Shown here: piece after piece, positions 33,993 through 42,839 of the stretch
How the letters are laid out: each line of letters opens with the position of its first letter
Numbering within the stretch: position 1 is the stretch's first letter
Assembly: GCA_035492775.1 (NCBI GenBank)
Contig: DATJIW010000094.1
Location: 19,662-83,661, forward strand
Source: DATJFQ01 sp035492775
GTDB lineage: Bacteria > Acidobacteriota > Vicinamibacteria > Vicinamibacterales > 2-12-FULL-66-21
DNA: 64,000 bases
Reading direction: 5' to 3'
Made by a program: the position numbers and the translations under genes
The notes under the pieces: model-generated
Databases searched by the model: none
The model's input: only the letters and a program-made list of their open reading frames with translations
What the model was told of the DNA's origin: nothing

Positions 33993-34922
33993 ATGACGTC
34001 GGCCTGCGAAGCAACCGGCGGTTTGTCTTTGACTCTGAAGTGCTTGCAATGCGGGGCCATGCCGCTGCACCGCCTCGATACGGGCTGGTCCTGCTCCAGA
34101 TGCGCCGCGACATATCCCGTCACCCACGGCGTGGCGCGTTTCGTTTCCTCCGAGCAGTACGTCGGATCGTTCGGCTATCAGTGGAACACCTTTGCGAAGG
34201 CCCAGCTCGATTCGGCCAACGGCACCACCCGCAGCCGCGACACGTTCGAGGAGAAGACAGGATGGCGCGTTGACTCGCTTCGCACCCTGCGCGTGCTCGA
34301 TGCGGGCTGCGGCATGGGACGATTCGCGGAAGTGTGCGCGGACGCCGGCGCCGAGGTCCATGGGATCGACTTGAGCAGCGCGGTCGAAGCGGCCGCACGC
34401 AACCTGAGCCATCGGTCGAACCTTTCGTTCTATCAGGCGGACATCATGAACCTGCCGTTCGCCGACGAATCGTTCGACGCGATCTACAGCATCGGCGTGC
34501 TGCACCACACCACGGACACGCGGAAAGCGTTCCTGAGCCTGACGCGACTGCTGAAGCCTGGCGGACGCATGTCCATCTGGGTCTATTCGACCGAAAACCG
34601 GGTGCGGTTCGGCGGCGAAGTGCTGCGCCTGATCACCCCGCGACTCCCCAAATCGATGCTGCTCAAGGCATGCCGTCTCGCGATTCCGCTGTACCACGCC
34701 CAGCGGGTGCCGGTACTTCGCACGATCACCGCGATCGCGCTTCCGACCAGTCTGAACCCCGATCCGGAATGGCGATGGCTCGACACGTTCGACTGGTATT
34801 CGCCGCGCTATCAGTGGAAGCACACGTTCGAAGAAGTGGAACGCTGGTTTACCGAGGCCGGCCTGGACGATGTGCGGCGCGGGCCCGTCGCCGTATCGGT
34901 GCGGGGTACTCGTGCAGCGTGA
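33993..34922 (+). CDS. SAM-dependent methyltransferase with N-terminal zinc ribbon
   Basis: A class I methyltransferase of 309 residues. The first 40 residues hold CLQCG and CSRC (Cys 17, 20, 34, 37), a zinc ribbon like those at the N-terminus of other polysaccharide-locus methyltransferases. Motif I, VLDAGCGMGRFAE, is near residue 101, followed by GIDLSSAV, IMNLPFADESFDAIYSIGVLHHT and LLKPGGRMSIWVY. It probably methylates a sugar of the surface glycan; O- versus N- or C-methylation cannot be told. The stop overlaps the start of the next glycosyltransferase. Confidence 0.8.
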   Translation: MTSACEATGGLSLTLKCLQCGAMPLHRLDTGWSCSRCAATYPVTHGVARFVSSEQYVGSFGYQWNTFAKAQLDSANGTTRSRDTFEEKTGWRVDSLRTLRVLDAGCGMGRFAEVCADAGAEVHGIDLSSAVEAAARNLSHRSNLSFYQADIMNLPFADESFDAIYSIGVLHHTTDTRKAFLSLTRLLKPGGRMSIWVYSTENRVRFGGEVLRLITPRLPKSMLLKACRLAIPLYHAQRVPVLRTITAIALPTSLNPDPEWRWLDTFDWYSPRYQWKHTFEEVERWFTEAGLDDVRRGPVAVSVRGTRAA

Positions 34923-36126
34923 TCACCACGAGACGGCGGGGCCGCCACGGCGGATCCGGCTGCTGTTCGTAATCGGTACCCTCGAGATCGGCGGCGCTGA
35001 AACGCAGCTCGTGGAACTGATCCGCCGGCTGGATCGTACGCGCTTCGATCCGGCGCTCTGCTGCCTTGGGGATGACGGTCCGCTCGCGCCGCTGGTCGTA
35101 GCATCAGGAGCGCGTTTGTACGCGCTCGGCTTCAGGGGATTCAAGCAGCGCAGCTACATCGCGTCGTTTCCGCACGTCGTGCGAACGCTGTGGCGCTTCT
35201 GGCGGACGATTCGGAAGGAGAGTCCCGAGATTCTGCACGCGATGCTGTTCTGGGCCTACGTGCTCTCGGCGTTCATCGGGCGCGCGGCCCGCGTGCCGGT
35301 GATCGTCGCCAGCCGGCGAAGCCTCGGCTTGTTCAAGGCACAGAAGCGTCACTTCCTCTTCGTTGAACGCATCGCCAATCGCTTGACGGATCTCGTCATC
35401 GCGAACTCAGCGGCCGTTCGCGCGGACACGATCGAGTACGAACACATCGATCCCAAGCGCGTGCTCGTCGTCCACAACGGCGTCGACTTCGAGCGGTTTC
35501 CGGCGGCGCGGCCGATGTCGTTCGTGCTCCCGGAAGAGCCCCGGATCCTCGTAGTCGCGAACTTGATTGCGTATAAAGGGCATCGCTATTTCCTCGACGC
35601 ATGGCCGGGCGTCGTCCGGCGCTTTCCGCACGCGCGAGCGCAATTTGCCGGACACGGTCCCATGCTGCAAGAGCTGCGGGACCAGGCGAACCGGCTTGGC
35701 GTCGCGTCCTCCGTCGAATTCCTCGGACGCCGCTCCGACGTTCCCGCGCTGCTCGCGCAGTGCGACCTCTACGTCCATCCATCGCTCGAAGAGGGCTATT
35801 CGAACGCGATCCTCGAAGCGATGGCAGCGGGCGCGCCAATAGTGGCGACATCGGTCGGCGGTACCGTCGAAGCCATCGTCGACGGTGAGACGGGCGTGCT
35901 GGTGCCTGCGGCCGATGCGGGTGCGCTCGAGCGCGCAATGGTGCGGATGCTCGAGGATCGCGACGCTGCCGGGCGGATGGCGCGCAGCGCTGCCAGTGTC
36001 GCGCGCAGCCGCTATGACACGGACCGGGTCGTCCGCCGCTATGAGGACATTTACGCACAGCTTGCGACGGGGACCGTTCCCGAGTTCGAGCCTGCGGCGG
36101 AGGGCATGAGCCGATGTGCGGTATAG
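34912..36126 (+). CDS. GT4-family glycosyltransferase
   Basis: A GT-B glycosyltransferase of 404 residues acting on a nucleotide sugar in the cytoplasm. It has the N-terminal LLFVIGTLEIGGAETQLVEL loop, VANLIAYKGHRYFLDAW near residue 219 and the donor-site EEGYSNAILEAMAAGAPIV near 298, then VDGETGVLVPAAD. I chose the GTG at 34912 because it overlaps the upstream methyltransferase stop and precedes a normal GT4 N-terminus; ATG 34870 would give an unlikely extension. It overlaps asnB by 13 nt. Confidence 0.9.
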   Translation: MQRDHHETAGPPRRIRLLFVIGTLEIGGAETQLVELIRRLDRTRFDPALCCLGDDGPLAPLVVASGARLYALGFRGFKQRSYIASFPHVVRTLWRFWRTIRKESPEILHAMLFWAYVLSAFIGRAARVPVIVASRRSLGLFKAQKRHFLFVERIANRLTDLVIANSAAVRADTIEYEHIDPKRVLVVHNGVDFERFPAARPMSFVLPEEPRILVVANLIAYKGHRYFLDAWPGVVRRFPHARAQFAGHGPMLQELRDQANRLGVASSVEFLGRRSDVPALLAQCDLYVHPSLEEGYSNAILEAMAAGAPIVATSVGGTVEAIVDGETGVLVPAADAGALERAMVRMLEDRDAAGRMARSAASVARSRYDTDRVVRRYEDIYAQLATGTVPEFEPAAEGMSRCAV

Positions 36127-38051
36127 CCGGACGGGTGAACTACCTGTCGCGGCGGCCTGTTGATGCCGCTGTCGTTCGCCGCATGTGCGATCTCATCGCC
36201 CACCGCGGCCCCGACGGCTGGGACGTCCGCGTGGACGGATGGGTCGGACTCGGCCATCGGCGCCTGTCGATCATCGATCTGAGCGCCGCGGGCACGCAGC
36301 CGATGAGTACGGCCGACGGCCGGGTCTGGATTACGTTCAACGGCGAGATCTACAACTTCCTTGAGCTGCGGCGCCAGCTGGAGCAGGAAGGACACCGCTT
36401 CCGCTCGGCAACGGATACGGAGGTGATACTGGCTGCGTATCGCCAATACGGCCTCGAATGCCTGTCGCGGCTGCGGGGCATGTTCGCGTTCGCAATCTGG
36501 GATCAGACACGCGAGCGGCTCTTCCTGGCACGCGACCGTGTCGGCAAGAAACCGTTGCAATACCTGCTCGATCGCGACGGGATCGCCTTCGCATCCGAAC
36601 CGAAGGCCTTTCTCGCAGACCCTGCGTGGGTTCCGGAACCTGATCCGCAGGGCATTGCCGATTACATCGCGCTGCAATACGTGCCCGCGCCGGAGTCCGC
36701 GTTCAAAGGCGTGAGGAAGCTTCCGCCCGGGCATTTCCTGCTCGTCGAGAACGGACAGATCAGGATCGAACGGTACTGGCGATTGAAGTACTCGGACAAG
36801 GTGCGCATGACGGAGGCGGACGCCGCCGCGGAGCTCCGCCGCCGCCTCAGTGACGCAGTCCGCATGCGGCTGATCTCCGACGTGCCTTTGGGCGCCTTTC
36901 TCAGCGGTGGCATCGACTCGGGCGCCGTCGTGGCGCTGATGGCTGAGCACGCCAGCGGACCGGTGAAGACTTTTTCGATTGGTTTCGAGCAGAAGGAGTA
37001 CGACGAGCTGCCAGCGGCGCGCCTCGTCGCGCGCAAGTACTCGACCGATCACCATGAATTCGTCGTCCGGCCCGACGCCTTGTCGCTGCTGCCATCGCTT
37101 GTCTGGCACTACAACGAGCCGTACGCCGATTCGTCGGCCATACCCACGTTCGTTCTGAGTGAGCTGACCCGGCGTTATGTGACCGTCGCCTTGAACGGAG
37201 ACGGCGGCGACGAGAACTTCGCCGGGTACGACCGGTACTACGCCAACGTACTGGGACAGCATTTCGATCGCATCCCGAGACCTGTTCGACGACTGATGGC
37301 GAATGCCGCCGCCATGGCGCCGTCAAACGGCAACCGTCGCGGGCTCGTCTCCCGGGGACGCCGCTTCCTCCAGGCCGGCGCAGAGGGACGCGAGGAGCGC
37401 TACATCCGCTGGGTCTCGCATTTCCCGCACGGTCTGCGCGAGGAGATCTGCACGCCGGACTTCCTTGCGCAGGTTCCCCGGGATCCCGATCGCGTGCTGC
37501 TCGACGCGTATCGCAGCAGCGATGCCGCGGACATCGTGGATGCCACACTCGACGTCGACGTGACGACGTATCTAGCCGGCGACCTCCTCGTCAAGGTCGA
37601 CATTGCGACGATGGCCCACGGACTGGAAGGGCGGTCACCACTGCTCGACCACGAGGTCATGGAATTCGCGGCGCGCCTGCCGTCGGATTTGAAGCTGCGA
37701 CGGAATGTCAAGAAATACATTCTCCGAACTGCAGTGGCTTCGCTCTTGCCGGCTGAGATTCTCGATCGGCCCAAGATGGGGTTCGGCGTCCCGATCGACG
37801 CGTGGTTCCGCTGCGAGCTGAAGGAGTTCGTCCAGGACATCGTCTCGAGCGCGAAATTCCGTCAGCGCGGCATCATGCGCCCGGCCGTGGTCGAACAGCT
37901 CTTCAAGGACCACGTGTCCGGTGAAGCGTCGTGGCACTACCAGCTATGGAACGTCGTCATGCTCGAGATGTGGTTCCGCGCCTTCATCGATACGCGGCCG
38001 ACATCCAAAGCCGACGTCGCCTCGAGCCTTGGCGGGCTGGTCGCCGCGTGA
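36114..38051 (+). CDS. asnB: Glutamine-dependent asparagine synthase-like amidotransferase
   Basis: AsnB-family enzyme of 645 residues: an N-terminal glutaminase domain with the nucleophile Cys2 (MCGIAGRVNYLSRRP), RRLSIIDLSAAGTQPM near residue 49, NGEIYNFLELR near 75, and a synthetase domain with the PP-loop FLSGGIDSGAVVAL near 262 and LNGDGGDENFAGYDRYY near 361. Polysaccharide-locus members of this family are often thought to amidate uronic acids rather than make free asparagine. The overlap with the GT4 gene and the operon position favour that role here, but it is inference. Confidence 0.9.
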   Translation: MCGIAGRVNYLSRRPVDAAVVRRMCDLIAHRGPDGWDVRVDGWVGLGHRRLSIIDLSAAGTQPMSTADGRVWITFNGEIYNFLELRRQLEQEGHRFRSATDTEVILAAYRQYGLECLSRLRGMFAFAIWDQTRERLFLARDRVGKKPLQYLLDRDGIAFASEPKAFLADPAWVPEPDPQGIADYIALQYVPAPESAFKGVRKLPPGHFLLVENGQIRIERYWRLKYSDKVRMTEADAAAELRRRLSDAVRMRLISDVPLGAFLSGGIDSGAVVALMAEHASGPVKTFSIGFEQKEYDELPAARLVARKYSTDHHEFVVRPDALSLLPSLVWHYNEPYADSSAIPTFVLSELTRRYVTVALNGDGGDENFAGYDRYYANVLGQHFDRIPRPVRRLMANAAAMAPSNGNRRGLVSRGRRFLQAGAEGREERYIRWVSHFPHGLREEICTPDFLAQVPRDPDRVLLDAYRSSDAADIVDATLDVDVTTYLAGDLLVKVDIATMAHGLEGRSPLLDHEVMEFAARLPSDLKLRRNVKKYILRTAVASLLPAEILDRPKMGFGVPIDAWFRCELKEFVQDIVSSAKFRQRGIMRPAVVEQLFKDHVSGEASWHYQLWNVVMLEMWFRAFIDTRPTSKADVASSLGGLVAA

Positions 38052-38069
38052 ACGTGTCCACGGTCCGCG

Positions 38070-39569
38070 ATGACGCCTGAACACGAGCGCCTGCTGTCGC
38101 TGCGCCGGCGGGCGCGGCTGTCGATCCTGAAGCGGCGGTCGGTCGCGGGAGTCTGCGTCGGCGTGATCGTGGCGGCCTCGCTCGCCGGCCAGTGGACCGG
38201 CGATATCCCCTCTTCGTACTGGCTGCTGCTGACGCTGATCGCGGCCGCGGGTGCGGCGATCGCCCGCGCAGAGCCGGCGCGAACGAGATCGATCTCTCTC
38301 AATCTGTTCGCGATCGCGCTCACGGTCCGCGTGCTGTGGTTGATGGCAGCAACAGCGGTCGCCCGCCACGCGGGCGGACCATTCCTCGGACCGGATTCTG
38401 CATCGTATTGGGAAGGCGCGCTGGATCTCGCGTCGCAGCACCTCAGACTCGGCGTTCCGCCGACGGCGTACTACGGCAGCTACAACGTGGGGCAGTACTA
38501 CCTGTTCGCTGCAGTCGTGGCGCTGTTTGGCCCGTACCTCGTGTGCCTGCAGATGCTGAATGCCGGCCTGACCGCGCTGGCAGCGCCCGTCGCGTATGCC
38601 GTTGCGCGCCTGACGGTCCCGCGCGGCGCTCGCGCCATCGGGCTGTTCATTGCGCTGTCCCCGTCTCTCACTGCACTCGCGGCGGTGGACCTTCTCAAGG
38701 ATCCCTCTATCATCTTTGCGACGCTTCTCGCCCTGTTTGCGATATTGCGCCTCATGCGCGAGCGGTCGGCTCGACGGCTGGTCGTTCCGGCGCTCGTCGC
38801 CCTCGCAGCGTTCCTTTACCTGCGAACCGCTCGTTTTTACGCGCTTGCCTATATCGAAGCGGCAACGTGCGTCGCGGTCGCGCTCTGCGTGCTGCTGTCC
38901 GGCCGAATCGGCGCGAGGCGACGCGCCGGCCTCGCGGTTCTCGCGCTCGTTTTCGTCGCGGCGGAACTCATCCCGATTCCGGCGGGGTGGCCCACCACTC
39001 CGGTGGTGTTCGCTTCTCAGGTGGGATACGTGATGGATTCACCGGGCATGCGGTTTTACTCCGCCGGCTTCCTGCGGCGCTTCCGTCACTGGAAATATAC
39101 GGAACTCGATGAGGTCGTCGAAGGTCCCGCCGGTGCGGCGGCGGACGTCGCGCGGCGGTTGCTCGGACCTTTCCCCTGGATTCTGCCGCAGCGCTGGAAC
39201 CTGCGGACGCTGCAGGCGGGCGACTACTTCCTCTATCCCGGCATGCTGCTGTGGTACGCAATCCTGCCCTTCGTCGCCATCGGTTTTGCAATCGGAGGAC
39301 GCGCCACGTTTCAGCGAACCGGGCGCCGTTCGATCGGCCTGTCCGTCCTGTGGCTCTTCACGGCGGCTTATGTGCTGCAGTACTTCGTGATCAATCTCTC
39401 GTACCGGCAGCGCGAGTCGATCGTTCCGCTGCTGCTGGTGTTCGGGTGGTGGGGTATCGTGTACGCCTGGCAGCGCCCCGGACTGACTCGATGGTATGGC
39501 GCGTATTGGGCCTTCCTGACGTGTCTGGCAATCGCGCACCTCAGCCTCCGCGCGATGATCCGCGCGTAG
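38070..39569 (+). CDS. Polytopic membrane protein, GT-C-like
   Basis: A 499-residue integral membrane protein with about 11-12 hydrophobic helices. The first periplasmic loop has FLGPDSASYWEGALDLA near residue 105 and YNVGQYYLFAAVVALFG near 137, which resembles the acidic-loop arrangement of PMT/ArnT-type GT-C enzymes. KDPSIIFATLLALFAI follows near 211 and an RQRESIVPLLLVFGWW near 447, a pattern also seen in exopolysaccharide membrane proteins. No exact family is assigned. Its place beside the flippase suggests glycan assembly or modification on the periplasmic side. Confidence 0.6.
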   Translation: MTPEHERLLSLRRRARLSILKRRSVAGVCVGVIVAASLAGQWTGDIPSSYWLLLTLIAAAGAAIARAEPARTRSISLNLFAIALTVRVLWLMAATAVARHAGGPFLGPDSASYWEGALDLASQHLRLGVPPTAYYGSYNVGQYYLFAAVVALFGPYLVCLQMLNAGLTALAAPVAYAVARLTVPRGARAIGLFIALSPSLTALAAVDLLKDPSIIFATLLALFAILRLMRERSARRLVVPALVALAAFLYLRTARFYALAYIEAATCVAVALCVLLSGRIGARRRAGLAVLALVFVAAELIPIPAGWPTTPVVFASQVGYVMDSPGMRFYSAGFLRRFRHWKYTELDEVVEGPAGAAADVARRLLGPFPWILPQRWNLRTLQAGDYFLYPGMLLWYAILPFVAIGFAIGGRATFQRTGRRSIGLSVLWLFTAAYVLQYFVINLSYRQRESIVPLLLVFGWWGIVYAWQRPGLTRWYGAYWAFLTCLAIAHLSLRAMIRA

Positions 39570-39570
39570 C

Positions 39571-40929
39571 ATGAGCGTCGCACGTACGCAGCACTCCCCT
39601 TCCGTCGCGACCGGAACGGCGCACGTGCTGGCGTTGTCGATCGCACGGTATCTGCTCGGCTTTGTTTCCAGCGCGATTGTGACGCGCGCCCTCGGACCGG
39701 CCGGACGAGGCGCCTACTACCTGCCCATCCTCGCTGCGGCAACGGCGACCACCATCGGCAAGCTCGGCATCGACCAGGCGAACGTGTTCCTCTATGGCAC
39801 GTCGGGCATCTCGGAACAGCGCCTGGCGGCGCAAAATGGCCTGATCGCGTTCGGGTGCGGCGTGTTCCTGGGAGCGCTGATGCCGCTCTTGCCGGTGATT
39901 GCCCCGGGCACATTCGGCGAAACCTCGCTCCTGTGGCTGCTCATCGCGGCAGCAACGATCCCGATCGGGCTGCACTCGCTGCTTGCCGGCTCCCTGTTCG
40001 CCCTGGTGGGACGGGTCAGGCGGCAGTATGTCGCCGCGGTCGCCGGGGGTGTGGTGCAGGTGGTCATGGCCGTCGTGCTGTTTGTCAGCGGGCGCATGAC
40101 GGTCACGGCAGCACTGGTCCTGGCGCTGACCGGTTCGTTCGTCACCTGGGCGGTCATAGCGGCACCACTGCTCGCGGATCCCGCTGCCTGGATCAGATGG
40201 GACTGGCCCCTCCTGAAGACGACGCTCCGGTCGGCGCTGGTGCTGCATCTCGGCATGACGCTGTTCTTTCTTCACCTGCGCGTCGACATGTTCATGGTGG
40301 ATGCATGGCTGGGCGCCGCACCCTTGGGGCAGTACTCCATCGCGGTCACGCTCGCGGAGACTTTGATGCTCGCCGCCGATGCCGTGGCCGTAGCCGTGCT
40401 GCCCGGACAAATGACGAACACGGTTGCGGACGCGGCAGCACGTGCGCTCCGCGCGGCGCGCGTGAACGCGCTCCTCGGTGTCGCGCTCGCGGTCACCGCG
40501 GCGGTCGTGAGCGGCCCGGCGATTCGGCTGGTGTACGGCGCTGCCTACGATCCCGCCGTATGGCCGATGATCATTCTTCTTCCCGGCGTCGTCTTCATGG
40601 GCATGCAGCGCGTGTGCGGCGCGCCGGCGTTGCGGGCCGGAAGACCCGAACGATTCGCCGCAATTTACGGCTCGACGCTCGCGTTGAACATCGTGCTGAA
40701 CGTGTTCTGGATTCCGCGGTACGGCATTACCGGCGCGTCCTTCGCCTCAACAGTGTCGTACGCCGTCGGCTCGATGATGTTCCTGCTGTGGACGACGCGA
40801 ATCGCCAGGATGCCGCTGTCGCAGGCGGTGCGCTTCGATGCAGCCGACCGCGCAGCCGCGTTCGACGCGGCCCGCTCGATGGTCGCGCTGGCGCGCGGAC
40901 TGATTTCGCCGGCGCGGGAGCCGCTCTGA
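39571..40929 (+). CDS. Wzx-like oligosaccharide flippase
   Basis: A membrane protein of 452 residues with 12-14 hydrophobic helices of the MVF/polysaccharide-transporter superfamily. It begins with SVATGTAHVLALSIARYLLGFVSSAIVTRALGP in two runs, the family's first helix and its R(A/F)LGP turn, and then GRGAYYLPILAAA. It would flip undecaprenyl-linked repeat units to the periplasm for the Wzy-like polymerase at 30174-32060. It starts one base after the preceding stop and ends one base before the following ATG. Confidence 0.85.
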   Translation: MSVARTQHSPSVATGTAHVLALSIARYLLGFVSSAIVTRALGPAGRGAYYLPILAAATATTIGKLGIDQANVFLYGTSGISEQRLAAQNGLIAFGCGVFLGALMPLLPVIAPGTFGETSLLWLLIAAATIPIGLHSLLAGSLFALVGRVRRQYVAAVAGGVVQVVMAVVLFVSGRMTVTAALVLALTGSFVTWAVIAAPLLADPAAWIRWDWPLLKTTLRSALVLHLGMTLFFLHLRVDMFMVDAWLGAAPLGQYSIAVTLAETLMLAADAVAVAVLPGQMTNTVADAAARALRAARVNALLGVALAVTAAVVSGPAIRLVYGAAYDPAVWPMIILLPGVVFMGMQRVCGAPALRAGRPERFAAIYGSTLALNIVLNVFWIPRYGITGASFASTVSYAVGSMMFLLWTTRIARMPLSQAVRFDAADRAAAFDAARSMVALARGLISPAREPL

Positions 40930-40930
40930 C

Positions 40931-41602
40931 ATGAGCGATCGATGGACTGACTACATCCGCGGTGGTATCGACCAGGCCGGGGGACCGGTGCCGTTCGCGC
41001 TGAGCCAGTGGTCATTTCTCGCGCCGATCACCGCGGCCATCGCGCGGCACTGCCCGGTCCGCGGGCGGCTTCTCGATGTCGGCTGTGGCGCCGGCATCTA
41101 CCCGTCGCTGCTCGCGCACTTCGGGTATCAGGTTGCCGGTATCGACGAAGAGCCGCGGATCGTCGCCCTCGCGCGCGAGATGGCGGACTACTTTCGGGCG
41201 CCCGCTGCGTTCGAGCAGGGAAGCGCCTTCGATCTCGGGCCGTCGCACGGAAAGTTCGATCTGGTGTACTCGCTCGGCGTTGTCGAGCACTTCGATGCGG
41301 ACGTCACCGTCACCCTGATCCAGGAGCAGGCACGCTGCGCGCCTGTCGTGTTGATTGTGATCCCGACGCGGCACACGCGTTTCGCGGCGCCGCCAACCGA
41401 TGAGCGCTTCTACTCGCGGCGGCAGTTCGAAGGGCTGGTCGCGAAAACGGGCCTGCGAATCAGAGAGTCGTTCGTTTTCGGCGATCTGCCGACGCCAGCC
41501 GCCGTAGCGGCGGCCCGTCTGCTCCCGAAAGTGATCAACCGGCCGGTCCGGTACCTTCTCACGTACGGTATGGGTCTCTGCTGTGTCGCCGCCCGTGACT
41601 GA
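40931..41602 (+). CDS. SAM-dependent methyltransferase
   Basis: A class I methyltransferase of 223 residues with motif I LLDVGCGAGIYPSLLAHFG near residue 47, GIDEEPRIVALAREMA near 70 and FDLVYSLGVVEHFD near 108. The C-terminal part contains RFYSRRQFEGLVAKTGL, typical of small-substrate enzymes. Its role is probably methylation of a sugar in the locus. It overlaps the next GT4 gene by 20 nt. Confidence 0.8.
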   Translation: MSDRWTDYIRGGIDQAGGPVPFALSQWSFLAPITAAIARHCPVRGRLLDVGCGAGIYPSLLAHFGYQVAGIDEEPRIVALAREMADYFRAPAAFEQGSAFDLGPSHGKFDLVYSLGVVEHFDADVTVTLIQEQARCAPVVLIVIPTRHTRFAAPPTDERFYSRRQFEGLVAKTGLRIRESFVFGDLPTPAAVAAARLLPKVINRPVRYLLTYGMGLCCVAARD

Positions 41603-42839
41603 CGCGCGCGCGCGCCGCGGTCGTCCTCGCGTGCTGCGGATCATCTCTCGACTCAACGTCGGGGGCCCCGCACGACACGTCGTCATCCTGAACTCCGGCC
41701 TCGAGAAACGCGGCTTCGACACCCTGCTCGTGCACGGAACCGTCGGAGCCGACGAAGGCAGCTTCGATCACCTCGCCAGTGAATGCGGGATCGCGTCACG
41801 GCGCGTTTCCTCACTCGGCCGCCGCCTGCACCTTCTGGACGACATGCGCGCGTTCGGCGGCGTCTGGAGTGCCATCCGTGAATTCCAGCCCGACATCGTG
41901 CACACGCATACGGCGAAGGCGGGCGCGCTAGGACGCGCGGCCGCCTGGATCCGCAATACGTTGCGACGATCGAATCCGCGCATCGTGGTCGTTCACACCT
42001 TCCACGGCCACGTGCTGGAGGGCTATTTCAGCGGCATCGGTGATCGCTTCGCCCGGTCGGCGGAACGTGCCTTGTCCAGGGCCACCGATTGCACGATCGC
42101 CATCTCGGAAGGCCAGCGGCAGGCGCTCGTCGAGCGGTTTCGCGTCGCGGACGCGGCCAGGACCGTCGTCGTGCCCCTCGGACTGCAGCTCGACGATCTG
42201 CTGTCCCTGACGCCCGAGCAGCGCGCGCGCGCGCGCGCCGCAGAATCGTACGGCGATGAATTCGTCGTCGGATATGTCGGACGGCTCGTCCCCGTCAAAC
42301 AGGTCGAAGTCCTGATTGACGCGATGGCGATCGTCAGGAAAGAGCTTCCCCGCGCGAGGCTGGTGATCGCCGGAGATGGTCCCGAGCGTTCAGCTCTCGC
42401 AGAACGTGCCGCTACGGCGATCGCGGCCGGCCTCACCTCGTTTCTGGGCTGGCGTGAGGATCTCACCGCGGTATACGCGCCGCTGGATGTCCTGGCGCTG
42501 ACCTCGAGGAACGAGGGCACGCCGGTGGCGCTGATCGAAGCGATGGCCGCTGGTATTCCTGTCGCCGCGACTGCTGTGGGAGGCGTTCCTGACGTGGTTG
42601 CCCATGGCCGGACCGGCCTGCTGACGGGGAAAACCGCCGCCGACGTCGCAAGCGCCCTGCTGAGCATCGCGCGCGATCGCGCTGCTGCCGCAGTGAGAGC
42701 CGTCAACGCTCGCGAGAGCGTCCGCTCGACGTACTCGGATACCGCGCTCGTCGATCGAATCGCCCGACTGTACGAGCACCTCCTCCGGAATCGCTCCGCC
42801 TCCACTACGGTTCGCGCTAGACTGCACGAGCCGGCATGA
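41583..42839 (+). CDS. GT4-family glycosyltransferase
   Basis: A GT-B glycosyltransferase of 418 residues with the N-terminal VLRIISRLNVGGPARHVVIL, VVVHTFHGHVLEGYFS near residue 138, VVGYVGRLVPVKQVEVLIDA near 227 and RNEGTPVALIEAMAAGIPV near 309. The GTG start at 41583 lies inside the upstream methyltransferase gene. A run of GC dinucleotides at 42221-42238 encodes RARARA between the two Rossmann domains. It overlaps the WecA-like gene (ATGATC) by 4 nt. Confidence 0.9.
   Translation: MSPPVTDARARRGRPRVLRIISRLNVGGPARHVVILNSGLEKRGFDTLLVHGTVGADEGSFDHLASECGIASRRVSSLGRRLHLLDDMRAFGGVWSAIREFQPDIVHTHTAKAGALGRAAAWIRNTLRRSNPRIVVVHTFHGHVLEGYFSGIGDRFARSAERALSRATDCTIAISEGQRQALVERFRVADAARTVVVPLGLQLDDLLSLTPEQRARARAAESYGDEFVVGYVGRLVPVKQVEVLIDAMAIVRKELPRARLVIAGDGPERSALAERAATAIAAGLTSFLGWREDLTAVYAPLDVLALTSRNEGTPVALIEAMAAGIPVAATAVGGVPDVVAHGRTGLLTGKTAADVASALLSIARDRAAAAVRAVNARESVRSTYSDTALVDRIARLYEHLLRNRSASTTVRARLHEPA

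Noticed and set aside
33989..33995. TACAAT as promoter of the zinc-ribbon methyltransferase gene
   Set aside because: The hexamer overlaps the ATG itself, so a transcript starting from it would lack the start codon. No downstream start gives a better protein.
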